Positions 1 to 8,310 of a DNA stretch of 64,000 bases are shown in pieces. Each line of letters begins with the position of its first letter. Position 1 is the stretch's first letter. The translations under genes were made by a program, and so were the position numbers. The stretch spans positions 744,001-808,000 of the forward strand of contig CAVOHB010000009.1 of the NCBI GenBank assembly GCA_963695705.1, read 5' to 3'. The DNA is from JBKPNJ01 sp963695705 (GTDB lineage: Bacteria > Actinomycetota > Actinomycetes > Propionibacteriales > Nocardioidaceae). The notes beneath the pieces were generated by a model. It had not been told where the DNA came from. It made no database searches and worked only from the letters and a program-made list of their open reading frames with translations.

Positions 1-2
1 CG

Positions 3-395
3 CTAGGCGAGTGCCTTGGCCTTGATCGCGTCGAACTCCTGCTGTGTGATCGCACCGGAGGTGAGCAGCTCGTGTCCCTTGGCGATCTGTCCAGCTGCAT
101 CGGCGCCTGAGCCACCGGAGGTGCCGGCGACCTCGCGGATGTAGTCCTGCTGGGCGGCATTCGCGGCCGCGGCACGCTCCCCCGCACGCTCATACATACC
201 CTTCCCGCGGACGATCAGGTAGACGAAGATCGCGAGAAACGGCAGCAACAGCATGAAAATGATCCAGGCGGTCTTGGCCCAGCCGCTGACGTCGTCGTCA
301 CTGAACAGGTCGCCCAGGATCCGGAAGAGCAGCATGAAGTAGAAGATGATGAAGTAGATGACCAGCAGACTCCACAGGAAATCGCCGAGATCCAT
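3..395 (-). CDS. SHOCT-domain membrane protein with PLDc_N-like N-terminus
   Basis: A 130-aa protein. Two hydrophobic segments (about residues 5-27 and 38-62) enclose a short acidic loop, as in the phospholipase D-nuclease N-terminal (PLDc_N) membrane module. The C-terminus (about residues 100-130) is a SHOCT motif: a helix, then 'LLTSGAITQQEFDAIKAKAL'. SHOCT domains are short oligomerisation modules of unknown exact role. The ATG at 395 is chosen because GAGGAG lies just upstream and the membrane segment follows at once; the frame is open further upstream, but that part looks non-coding. No operon partner is visible. The function is not known beyond 'small membrane protein'. Confidence 0.8.
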   Translation of the reverse strand: MDLGDFLWSLLVIYFIIFYFMLLFRILGDLFSDDDVSGWAKTAWIIFMLLLPFLAIFVYLIVRGKGMYERAGERAAAANAAQQDYIREVAGTSGGSGADAAGQIAKGHELLTSGAITQQEFDAIKAKALA

Positions 396-812
396 GCGAC
401 GCCAACTCCTCGTCAATAGTTGCAAGTGCGACGACTTCACCGTACGCGTGCTCGAGCCCGTTCGTCGGTATCGCGAAGCGTGTCGCACCCAGCCGCGCGC
501 AGGATCCTTTCGTCGGAGCGCCGACGGAAAGCCCTTCGTTCAGCCACCGGGTTCCTGCGAACTTGAACCAGCGCTCGAGTCGCCATCTCGGCGACATACG
601 GATTCCGCGGCCCGGCGATGTCTGGAGTATCTCCTTCGGGAGCTTCAGAGCACTCATCGTCACTGCGACCGCTCCCGACGGGCACGGGTAATGAAGGTGT
701 CGCTCGTCTCGCCCACGTGGATCCTCACGTGGATCCTCGGGTGACTCGCTGGTAGCCGCGTCCCTCGCGCGAGCGCGCGCGGTGGGTCAGCTACCCCGGT
801 TGGGTGAGTACG
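396..812. other. 417-bp gap with no convincing gene
   Basis: Open frames exist on both strands here, but their codon third positions are much less GC-rich than those of the surrounding genes and they show no recognisable domain. The stretch lies upstream of the SHOCT gene and downstream of the antiporter, so it may hold the SHOCT promoter and decayed sequence. No repeat or RNA gene was seen. Confidence 0.5.
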
Positions 813-2012
813 TCATCTCTGTGCGGCTGTGTCCGTACCGTCAGCGGCGGTCGGGCCCTGAGCGCGTGGTCGACGGAGCCCGACGACGATGGCTGGGAAG
901 AACACGACCGACAGAACGCCCGCGCCGACCAGTGCGGCGGCGTTCTCCGGGAGCATCTCGCCGTTCTCAAGCCCGATCGCGGCCAGCGCGACGAGCAGCG
1001 GCAGCGCGGTCGCGGTGAGCAACGTCATCTGTACGCGTTCGATCATCAGCAGCCGACGTCGGTAGATGAGCAGAGAAGGGAGCCCACGCACCGCCACCAG
1101 GAGCGCGAAGAAGACGACCAGTCGGGCCGGTGCGTCCGCGATCGACCCCAGATCGAGGTTCATCCCTGATGAGACGAAGAAGATCGGAATGAAGAACCCG
1201 TAGCCGATGGCGTCGAGCTTGCCTTCCAGGGCGTCGACGTCGCCGGGCGCCCATTGGCCGAGCACCACGCCGGCGAGGAACGCACCGAGTACCACGTCGA
1301 GCCCGAACTCGCCGGCCAGTACCAAGAGGCCGATGAGCAGCACGATCGTCCACCGCAGGGTGGTCTGTGACGTCGCTCCCTCGCCCTCACTCATGATCTT
1401 GGCCAACCGGCTGTCCGTTCCCAGCCTCGGGGCCAAGGTGACGATGACGGCGAGCACACCCATTGCGGCCAACGACAGGATGCCTTGGAACTCACCGTTC
1501 GCGCTGAGGAAGATCGCGATCCCGACCACCGGGAGGAACTCTCCGACAGCCCCCGCAGCAAGGATGTTGGGACCGAGCCGTCCGCCCAGTAGGTCGTTCT
1601 CCCGCAGGATCGGCAGCAGGGTCCCTAACGCCGTGGTGGTCAATCCGAGGGCGACCGGGACGAAGGCATGGACGAAGCCGATGGAGGCGAGGAACCCGGT
1701 CACGACGAGCGCTATGACCAAGGTGACTAACCATCCGAGAACGGCGAGCCTGCCCTCCTCCTGCCGGAACAGGCCCAGCTCCAGTTCGTACCCGGCCAGC
1801 AGGAAGAGGAATCCCAGCCCGACGTTCGAGAGTAGGACCAGATTGGCTGGGTCGACCCAGCCCAGCAGCTCCGGTCCGATCAACATGCCGCCGACGATCA
1901 GGATGACCACCTGCGGCAGCCGCCGTCCCGGGATCAGTCCGGCGATCAGCGGCGCGACAGCCGCAACAAGAACCGCCACCAGAAGCTGGCTCAGGCTCGT
2001 GGTTATGTTCAT
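813..2012 (-). CDS. CPA2-type cation:proton antiporter
   Basis: A 399-aa polytopic membrane protein with about 11-12 hydrophobic segments, matching the Na+/H+ exchanger domain of the monovalent cation:proton antiporter-2 (Kef/CPA2) family. It begins with a membrane helix and a 'LIPGRRLPQVVILIVGG' segment, and has a typical 'LLFLLAGYELEL' helix. No TrkA-N or RCK regulatory domain follows, so it is the short membrane-only form. It would exchange H+ for Na+ or K+ at the cytoplasmic membrane; ion specificity cannot be read from sequence. The ATG at 2012 is preferred because the 46 upstream in-frame codons are the tail of another gene read out of frame. That neighbouring gene remnant ends only 4 bp before this start. 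Confidence 0.85.
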   Translation of the reverse strand: MNITTSLSQLLVAVLVAAVAPLIAGLIPGRRLPQVVILIVGGMLIGPELLGWVDPANLVLLSNVGLGFLFLLAGYELELGLFRQEEGRLAVLGWLVTLVIALVVTGFLASIGFVHAFVPVALGLTTTALGTLLPILRENDLLGGRLGPNILAAGAVGEFLPVVGIAIFLSANGEFQGILSLAAMGVLAVIVTLAPRLGTDSRLAKIMSEGEGATSQTTLRWTIVLLIGLLVLAGEFGLDVVLGAFLAGVVLGQWAPGDVDALEGKLDAIGYGFFIPIFFVSSGMNLDLGSIADAPARLVVFFALLVAVRGLPSLLIYRRRLLMIERVQMTLLTATALPLLVALAAIGLENGEMLPENAAALVGAGVLSVVFFPAIVVGLRRPRAQGPTAADGTDTAAQR

Positions 2013-2016
2013 GACG

Positions 2017-2379
2017 TCACGAGTGGAGCCGCTCGAGCAGATCGTCGCCGACGCGAAGCGCATTCGCCGTAACGGTCCAGGCCGGGGACAGAGCACAGAT
2101 GCTCGGGAAGACGCCGGCGTCGACGCCGTAGACGTCGTCGAGGTGGTCATGAGCCATGCAGCCAGCGTCGAGAACCGACGTCGACGAGTTGTTTCCGAAC
2201 CTGGCCGTGCCGACCTGCTCGGAGACGCCGGCCATCGGGATGTCGTTCCCCATGCAGACGTCCCCCGGAATCAGCTGGTGAGGATGCATGCCGACACTGC
2301 TGAGGCGTCCCTTGACGCGCTTGTAGAGCTGATCCAGCAGCGGCAGCTCGCGCCCGTATCGGTCACCGACAGCGCCGAA
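2017..2379 (-). pseudogene. C-terminal remnant of a GMC oxidoreductase
   Basis: The minus-strand frame reads into the conserved end of GMC (glucose-methanol-choline) oxidoreductases: 'EQVGTARFG', then 'TSVLDAGCMAHD', then 'YGVDAGVFPSI' and 'ALRVGDDLLERL'. These match the family's C-terminal FAD/active-site strand pattern (usual form: QxGTxRFG, TSVLDxxCRxHDxxNLYVVDxSFFPS, NALRVGDHLLERL). Only about 120 codons remain and an in-frame stop lies at 2380-2382. The substrate-binding and N-terminal Rossmann parts (another ~400 residues in the family) are absent. Substitutions at usually fixed positions fit decay. It ends directly in front of the antiporter start. Confidence 0.75.
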
Positions 2380-2928
2380 TCAGCGGGTACTCGTCCATGT
2401 GCTGACTCCTCTTCGCAGGCCACGCGGTGTTGGCCATCTCTGGAAACACAGCCAACCTAGACGAAGCCGTCCGCCTCGGCATCGCACGGTCCAGACGACC
2501 TGACCGGCCGCCTGGACGGCGACGGTCACGCGCCGCCCCTCGTCTCGCTATTGGCGAGGTTGATGAGGTTTGGGGTTGTCCGACCAACAGTCACCCGGAT
2601 CGGCGGTACATTCGGTCACTGTTTCGGGTGTCCACGGAAGGCCGGGCCGTCCTCCGAACCGGGTGTATGCGGCATTTCCTTCTCGGGGAGCAAGCTCTGC
2701 TGGTCAGGCACGCAGAGCGGCGCGAAGCGGGAGCGACGATCAACGCGGCCACAGCGGCGGCGATAATGACCGCGAAGCCGACTGCTCGGTGTACGAAGGG
2801 GTCGAGGTGATGGAGAAGGGTCCCGACGGCAGATCACCCGTTCTGTGTGACGTCCTGACCGCGGGCGCCATCAATGCTCCGGTGGGGATCTGTTCGACGT
2901 GAGCAGGTCCTCGAGTGGAGGAGCGCTC
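2380..2928. other. Non-coding or decayed stretch between GMC remnant and DUF2254 gene
   Basis: Several short frames on both strands overlap each other and none shows a domain or strong codon bias. It probably contains eroded upstream parts of the GMC gene and the promoter of the downstream membrane-protein gene. No repeats or RNA genes were recognised. Confidence 0.45.
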
Positions 2929-2970
2929 ATGGCCGAGACGAGTGTCGCCGCTCTGGAAGTCGTCCCGTGA
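2929..2970 (+). CDS. Possible 13-codon leader ORF coupled to the DUF2254 gene
   Basis: ATG at 2929 is preceded by GGAGGAG at a good distance (ending 6 bp upstream). It encodes MAETSVAALEVVP and stops at TGA 2968-2970. That stop overlaps the GTG start (2967) of the next gene as GTGA. The larger gene has no strong Shine-Dalgarno of its own at that start, so coupling through this small ORF is plausible. It could instead be the original N-terminus of the downstream protein, separated by a frameshift. Confidence 0.4.
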   Translation: MAETSVAALEVVP

Positions 2971-4292
2971 GTCGGGACCTGAGCCTTCGTCGCGAGGCGC
3001 TGTGGGAGTACCTGAAGGGTTCTCTCTGGGTGCTGCCGACCCTGTCGGTCGTGCTGGCACTCGCCGCAGGATCGGTTCTGTCGGCGGTGGACATCGATCC
3101 GTCTTCGTCGCCTTGGGGGCGTCTGGCCTTTCAGGGCACGGCAGACGATGCCCGCAACCTGCTGATCGGGATCACGAGCACGATGGTGACGGTCATCGCG
3201 CTGGTGCTCGGGCTCACCGTGGTCGCCCTCCAGCTCGCCTCGACCCAGTTCTCACCCCGCCTGCTCCGGAACTTTCTTCGCGATCGTGTCAACCAGGTCG
3301 TGCTGAGCGTCTTCGTGGCTACCTTCACGTACAGTTCGGCGGGCTTGTACACGGTCGGGGTCTCGGCCGGAGCACGCACGAGTGACTATCCACGCGCGGC
3401 CGTCACCGGTGCCCTCGTCCTCCTCTTCGCCAGCATGCTGATGCTGATCTTCTTCGTCCACCACCTGGCGCACTCGCTTCAGATCGACGAGGTGATGCGG
3501 CGGGTCGAGCAGTCCAGTCTCCATGTGATCTCCAATGCGCTGCCGACCCGTGAGGTGACCTCCGTCGCAATCGATCCCCCACCCGCACACGCGCGATCCA
3601 TCCCGGCGTATCGGTCGGGCTACGTCCAGACGATCCATTCCGAGATCCTGCTGCCAATGGCAGTCGAGGGTGACGTGGTGACCGCCGTCGTGCCGATGGT
3701 GGGTGAACACCTGATCGAGGGCGCGCCGATCTTGCACGTATGGTCCCTGGACGGGTCAGCGCCGAGGGTCCCTCATGCCGTCGTGGCAGCCCTGACAAAA
3801 GATGCCATTCGGCTGGGTTTCGAGCGCACCCTCGAGCAAGACGTCGCTTTGGGGGTCCGCCAACTCGCCGACATCGCTTCCAAAGCGCTCTCGCCCGCGG
3901 TCAACGATCCGTACACAGCGGTGCAAGCCCTTGACCACCTGTCCGTCATCCTGTCCGCGCTGGCAACGCGGACCCTCGGCGGCCAAGCGCTGCACGACCC
4001 ACAGGGAAGCATCCGTGTGACAGTCCCCGGGCGGGATCTCGAGTACTTCGTCGATCTGGCCTGTGGACAGATCCGCCGATACGGCGCGGCTGAGCCGCGT
4101 GTGATGAAGGCGCTGCTGCGCCTGCTGGACAATGTGGGTCGGTCATGCCGAACGGCCGAGTACCGGGCCGTGGTGGCAAGGCAGGTCACACTGGTAGTGG
4201 CCGATGCGGCACGGATGACTGCCCAGCCGGTCGATCTGATCCCGGTACAGGCAGCCGCCGCCACCCTGTTGTCCCTGCTGGAGGCCGGGTAA
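2967..4292 (+). CDS. DUF2254 family membrane protein
   Basis: A 441-aa protein with four hydrophobic segments in the first ~160 residues (around 20-40, 65-95, 110-130 and 145-165), followed by a long soluble C-terminal part. This is the architecture of the DUF2254 'predicted membrane protein' family. Family-typical stretches are 'VALQLASTQFSPRLLRNFLRD' in the second membrane region and 'ALSPAVNDPYTAVQALD' near residue 310. The function is unknown in the family. The GTG start overlaps the stop of a 13-codon ORF carrying the ribosome binding site. It is monocistronic and convergent with the truncated lipB. Confidence 0.85.
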   Translation: MSRDLSLRREALWEYLKGSLWVLPTLSVVLALAAGSVLSAVDIDPSSSPWGRLAFQGTADDARNLLIGITSTMVTVIALVLGLTVVALQLASTQFSPRLLRNFLRDRVNQVVLSVFVATFTYSSAGLYTVGVSAGARTSDYPRAAVTGALVLLFASMLMLIFFVHHLAHSLQIDEVMRRVEQSSLHVISNALPTREVTSVAIDPPPAHARSIPAYRSGYVQTIHSEILLPMAVEGDVVTAVVPMVGEHLIEGAPILHVWSLDGSAPRVPHAVVAALTKDAIRLGFERTLEQDVALGVRQLADIASKALSPAVNDPYTAVQALDHLSVILSALATRTLGGQALHDPQGSIRVTVPGRDLEYFVDLACGQIRRYGAAEPRVMKALLRLLDNVGRSCRTAEYRAVVARQVTLVVADAARMTAQPVDLIPVQAAAATLLSLLEAG

Positions 4293-4727
4293 GCACCGCG
4301 TGATGGCGACCGCGGGCCTCATGAGGCATGTCGGGACTGAGTCCGTCGCGCATCGACAGCCAGAGCGAGCCTCAATGCGCCGACTGTCGATGGGCGTGCG
4401 CCCCCGTCTCGTCTTTGCCGGTCCTGTCTCCCCTCACCGTTGATGACAGATGGTCGACCTCCCAGGGCCAAACCCCGGGAGCCGACGAACCTCATGCCTT
4501 CGCTGAGGCGTTCGTCTCGAACCGGGCTGAGAAGCCGGACGCGTCAGCCTCGGTGTCGGAACCCGTAGACGGTGCCGTCGCCGGGCTTGTGCAGTATGGC
4601 GTTGAGCATGCGACGACTTGATTCTGGTCGGGCCGGGCGGAAGGTGGTCGTGTTGTCGCGTTCCAGACCGGGGGCGTCGTGACCGACCCCGTGCGGAGGT
4701 CGGTTGGTGACAAACGGTGGCCGGCCG
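4293..4727. other. Unassigned stretch replacing the 3' half of lipB
   Basis: All three minus-strand frames downstream of the lipB break were read, and none contains the second half of LipB. The plus strand shows only weak frames. The origin of this ~430 bp is unknown. Confidence 0.5.
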
Positions 4728-5132
4728 CCACACGTCCGTGCGCCCGGCCACCCGGCCGGTGACAAGCCCGAGATCGGCGCATACCCGGATCAGGGCCTCC
4801 TCCAGGCGCCGAACATAGTCGACGACGTACACGTGGTCGGGAAGCCCGACGATCGGGTACCCGACCAGCTGTCCCGGCCCGTGGAACGTGATCTTGCCAC
4901 CCCGGTCGACATCCACCACCGGCGTGCCGTCCGTCGGCCGCTCGTGTACCTCGGTCCGCTTCCCGGCCGTGAAGACGGCCGGATGCTCCAGCAGCAGGAG
5001 CGTGTCGGGGATCCGGCCGGCCACGCGCAGTGCATGGAGCCGACGCTGCTCGGCCCAGGCCGACTCATAGTCGAGTGCCCGCGCGCCGAACCCGAGACGC
5101 CGCACCTGCAGCCCGCCGGTCCCGTCGCTCAC
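4728..5132 (-). pseudogene. lipB: Truncated octanoyltransferase LipB (N-terminal 135 residues)
   Basis: LipB moves octanoyl groups from acyl carrier protein to lipoyl domains. Residues 1-135 match the actinobacterial enzyme closely: '[18 protein letters not shown]', '[18 protein letters not shown]', '[14 protein letters not shown]', '[18 protein letters not shown]' and '[10 protein letters not shown]'. Homology stops right there. The frame continues to 4434 with arginine-rich, low-complexity sequence. The missing half carries the conserved lysine and the catalytic cysteine, so the product cannot be an active LipB. A full family member is about 210-240 aa. No lipA lies nearby. No frame below the break restores the lost half, so this is deletion or replacement, not a point frameshift. 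Confidence 0.85.
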
Positions 5133-5190
5133 CCGTCCAGACTAGGCGCCGGCCCGACGAAGGACCCGCTTCCCGCTACCCGGCCCCTGC

Positions 5191-7296
5191 TCAGCTGACC
5201 AGCTGGCTGCGCTGGTCCGCCAGCTCATCGACGTCGACGTCTGTCTTGCGCGCCAGCCTGCTCGGCCACCATATGTGCCGGCCGATGTCGAGGTTCAGTG
5301 CGGTCACCAGCACCGAGCGGACGACGATGGTGTCGAGGAGGACACCGAATGCCACCGCAAAGCCGATCTCGGCGAAGGCCGTCAACGGCAGGGTTGCCAG
5401 CACCAGGAACGTCCCGGCGAGAACCAGGCCTGCCGACGTGATCACGCCGCCGGTTGCAGCCAGGCCGATCAGTGCCCCGCGCCGCGTGCCGTGCTTCTGA
5501 GCCTCCTCGCGTACCCGTGTCATCAGGAAGATGTTGTAGTCGATGCCGAGCGCGACCAGGAAGACGAATACGAACAGCGGCAGTGAGCTGTCGGCCCCCT
5601 TGAACCCCAGGATGTGGTCGTAGACAAGCGCGCTGACACCCAGGGCCGCGCCAAACGACAGCACGACCGTCGCGATCAGCAGCAGCGGGGCGAGAATGGC
5701 CCGCAACAGACCCGCCAGGATGAAGAACACCACCACGAGCACGATCGGGATGATGAGCCGGTTGTCGTGGCGCGCCGCCCGCTGGATGTCGAGGTTGATG
5801 GCGGTGTTGCCGCCGACCAGAGCGCCTGCGCCCTCGATCGCGTGCACCCGGTCACGCAGCCGGTCGATGGTGTCGTAGGCGGCCTGGCTGTCGGACGGAT
5901 CGCTCAGCGTGCCGGTCAGATAGGTCAGGCCGTCGTTGCTTCCCTGTCGGGAGACCTCGGTGATCCCCCGCGTCCCCTGCATAGCGTCGTTGACCTCACC
6001 CGCCTGGGTGGAGTTGGCGATCACGATCACCGGGTTGCCCGCCCCAGCCGGGAAGTGCTTGGCGACCACGGCCTCACCGACGATGGAGTCCGGCGTGCCA
6101 CGGAACGAGTCCTTGTTGGTCAGGCCGGTCGCGTTGAGGTCGGTCACACCGACGGCCACCGCGGCCAGCAGCAGCGCTGTGACCACCCACACGGTGCGCG
6201 GACGGCGGGCGATCTTCGTACCGACCCGGGCCCAGAGCCCTGCCGTGGTCGGCTCGGAGGTGTCGACGTGCGGCCGAACCGGCCAGAACACCCAACGCCC
6301 GCAGATCACCAGCAGTGCGGGGAGGAGCGTGATCATCGCGAACAACCCGACCGCGACACCGATCGCCGCGACCGGTCCCAGACCCTGGGTGGAGTTCATC
6401 TCGGCGGCGAGCAGACAGAGCATGCCGACCACCACCGTGCCCGCGCTGGCGATGACCGCCGGCCCGGCGCGGCGCAACGCAACCGCCATCGCCTCGTGCC
6501 GGTCCTCGTGACGCCGCAGCTCCTCGCGGTAGCGCGCCACCAGCAGCAGCGCGTAGTCGGTGCCCGCTCCGAACACGAGCACGGTCAGTATCCCGGCGCT
6601 CTGAGCGTTGACCGTCAGTCCGGCATGGACCGCCAGCAGGTAGATGACCGCCTCGGCGCTGGCCAGCGCGATGCCCGCGGTCAACACCGGGAGCAGCCAC
6701 AGGATCGGGCTCCGGTAGGTCAGCAGCAGGATCACGATCACCACGGCCAGGGTCGCGTAGAGCAGGGTGCCGTCGATGCCCTCGAACGCCTTGCCCGAGT
6801 CCGCCGCGGTGCCGGCCGGCCCGGTGACATGCGCCGAGAGACCTGGGTCGCCGGTGCTGGCGGTGGCGCGCATGTCGTCGACGATGCCGACCGCCTTCTC
6901 CCACCCGTCGCTGCCGAGGTTCAGCGTCACGATCGTCTGCAGCGCCGCCCCGTCCTGGGAGGGGATCGGACCGGTGACGTTTCCGTCGACCGACTCCACC
7001 GTGGCGAACTGGCGGGCATCGGTAGCGGCCTTGGCCCGGTCGGCGGCGGTCACACCGCCCGGGCGCTCATAGACGACGACCGCGGGCAGCGCGTCGGGCG
7101 ACACGAAGGCCTGCTGCTCGGCCAGGACCTTTGTGGACTCGGCGCTCCCGGGCAGCCAGGAGATGGCGTCGTTCTGCTGGGCGCCGGTCAGTTTGCCGGC
7201 CAGCGGTCCGGCGACGAGCAACACCGCGATCCAGAATCCCAGCGCCACCCACTTGGTCCTCCGGCTCGTCAGTGCGCCGGCGATCGACCTGTTCAT
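5191..7296 (-). CDS. MMPL-family RND transporter
   Basis: A 701-aa membrane protein with two repeats of one helix, a large extracytoplasmic domain and five further helices, as in MMPL/RND exporters of actinobacteria. Visible landmarks are the N-terminal 'RTKWVALGFW' helix, 'SAGILTVLVFGAGTDYALLL' in the first half and 'LVALGIDYNIFLMTRVREEA' in the second. The GxDY motifs in both halves fit proton-relay positions. It would export lipids or drugs by proton motive force. The ATG at 7296 follows GGGAGAGGG at good spacing; an in-frame TTG lies two codons further upstream. It is divergent from a MarR regulator, with a palindrome between them, and is probably controlled by it. Confidence 0.92.
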   Translation of the reverse strand: MNRSIAGALTSRRTKWVALGFWIAVLLVAGPLAGKLTGAQQNDAISWLPGSAESTKVLAEQQAFVSPDALPAVVVYERPGGVTAADRAKAATDARQFATVESVDGNVTGPIPSQDGAALQTIVTLNLGSDGWEKAVGIVDDMRATASTGDPGLSAHVTGPAGTAADSGKAFEGIDGTLLYATLAVVIVILLLTYRSPILWLLPVLTAGIALASAEAVIYLLAVHAGLTVNAQSAGILTVLVFGAGTDYALLLVARYREELRRHEDRHEAMAVALRRAGPAVIASAGTVVVGMLCLLAAEMNSTQGLGPVAAIGVAVGLFAMITLLPALLVICGRWVFWPVRPHVDTSEPTTAGLWARVGTKIARRPRTVWVVTALLLAAVAVGVTDLNATGLTNKDSFRGTPDSIVGEAVVAKHFPAGAGNPVIVIANSTQAGEVNDAMQGTRGITEVSRQGSNDGLTYLTGTLSDPSDSQAAYDTIDRLRDRVHAIEGAGALVGGNTAINLDIQRAARHDNRLIIPIVLVVVFFILAGLLRAILAPLLLIATVVLSFGAALGVSALVYDHILGFKGADSSLPLFVFVFLVALGIDYNIFLMTRVREEAQKHGTRRGALIGLAATGGVITSAGLVLAGTFLVLATLPLTAFAEIGFAVAFGVLLDTIVVRSVLVTALNLDIGRHIWWPSRLARKTDVDVDELADQRSQLVS

Positions 7297-7339
7297 CCGC
7301 AACCCTCTCCCGAAACCGATCGACGGCGAGATTAGCGAC

Positions 7340-7375
7340 GCCCGCCGACATCGTCAAAACCATTAATGATTCACC
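7340..7375. promoter_or_regulatory. AT-rich palindrome in the MMPL/MarR divergent promoter
   Basis: The 112-bp divergent gap contains CATTAATG (7361-7368), a perfect 8-bp palindrome extended to ACCATTAATGATT. It is one of few AT-rich patches in this region. MarR proteins bind such short AT-rich palindromes, so it is a good candidate operator controlling both genes. Binding itself is inferred. Confidence 0.5.
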
Positions 7376-7408
7376 CTGTGATCCACCGGGCGTACTCTTG
7401 GCGCTGCC

Positions 7409-8299
7409 ATGACGAACGACCTGGAAAGGCCCGACCCGCCCCTCACGCCCGCGCTGTCGGAGTTCACCGGCTACCTGCTGCGCCGCGCCTTCGTCCGCTC
7501 GGCTCAATGCGCTCGCGGCTGCCTGCCGGACACACACCAGATCCGCGATGTCGTCGTCCTGTCGACCCTGCAGGAGCGGGGTCCGGTGTCGCAACGCGAA
7601 CTCGCCGACCTCATGCATGTCAACCGCAGCATCATGGTCAAGCTCGTCGATGCGTTGCAAGAGCGTGGTCAGGTGATACGAAACCGTGACCCCGGCGACC
7701 GGCGCTCGTACGCGCTCGCACTCACCGACAGCGGGCTCGCCACCCTGTCCGAGCTGCAGCAGGCGCTCGACCAAGCCGAGGCGGTCCTCACCGCGACGCT
7801 CACCCGGTCAGAGCACCAGCATCTGACCGAGCTGCTCCGGCAGTTGCTTTTCGGCGACGAGGCACTGGCGGTCGAGTCGCTGGCGAATCGATCCGGCTAC
7901 CTGATCGCCCAGGCACACCGAAGGCTGCGCGCCCGGGCCTCGGATCGGTTACGTCCACTGGAAATCGAACCGCGGCACTTCGGTGTGCTCGCCACACTCG
8001 GCGAAGAGCAACCGTGTACCCAGCAGCACCTGGCCGCGCGGCTCGGAGTGACGCCACCGGCGGTGTTGCAGTCCGTCGACGAGCTGGAGGCGATCGGACT
8101 CGTGCAGCGAGCGCGCAACGCGAAGGACCGGCGCGCCTACGACCTGACGCTCACCGATTCCGGCCGACGCAGCCTGGACGCCGCCTGCGCCGCGGCAGCG
8201 GCCCTGCAGTCTGAGGTGGTGGACCTGCTGGGCGCCGCCGGTGACCACGACCTTCGCGAGCTGCTCACGAAGGTCGTGGCCGTCGAGGCACCCCACTGA
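7409..8299 (+). CDS. MarR-type regulator with two tandem winged-helix domains
   Basis: A 296-aa protein, twice the usual MarR length (~140-160). The first winged helix spans about residues 40-115 ('PVSQRELADLMHVNRSIM', wing 'DRRSYALALTDSG'). The second spans about 180-255 ('CTQQHLAARLGVTPPAV', wing 'DRRAYDLTLTDSG'). MarR proteins act as dimers and loosen from DNA on ligand binding; a fused tandem could act as a built-in pseudo-dimer. It is divergent from the MMPL exporter, the classic layout for a local drug- or lipid-responsive repressor. The ligand is unknown. Confidence 0.88.
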   Translation: MTNDLERPDPPLTPALSEFTGYLLRRAFVRSAQCARGCLPDTHQIRDVVVLSTLQERGPVSQRELADLMHVNRSIMVKLVDALQERGQVIRNRDPGDRRSYALALTDSGLATLSELQQALDQAEAVLTATLTRSEHQHLTELLRQLLFGDEALAVESLANRSGYLIAQAHRRLRARASDRLRPLEIEPRHFGVLATLGEEQPCTQQHLAARLGVTPPAVLQSVDELEAIGLVQRARNAKDRRAYDLTLTDSGRRSLDAACAAAAALQSEVVDLLGAAGDHDLRELLTKVVAVEAPH

Positions 8300-8310
8300 G
8301 CCGGCCGGCG

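Noticed and set aside
298..663. A 121-codon minus-strand gene upstream of the SHOCT gene
   Set aside because: Codon third positions are much less GC-rich than in neighbouring genes, it overlaps the SHOCT start region, and it has no domain.
4434..4727. The lipB break as a simple frameshift
   Set aside because: None of the three downstream minus-strand frames contains the missing LipB half.
5614..7335. A 573-codon plus-strand frame
   Set aside because: Antisense to the MMPL transporter; composition is low-complexity and has no motif.
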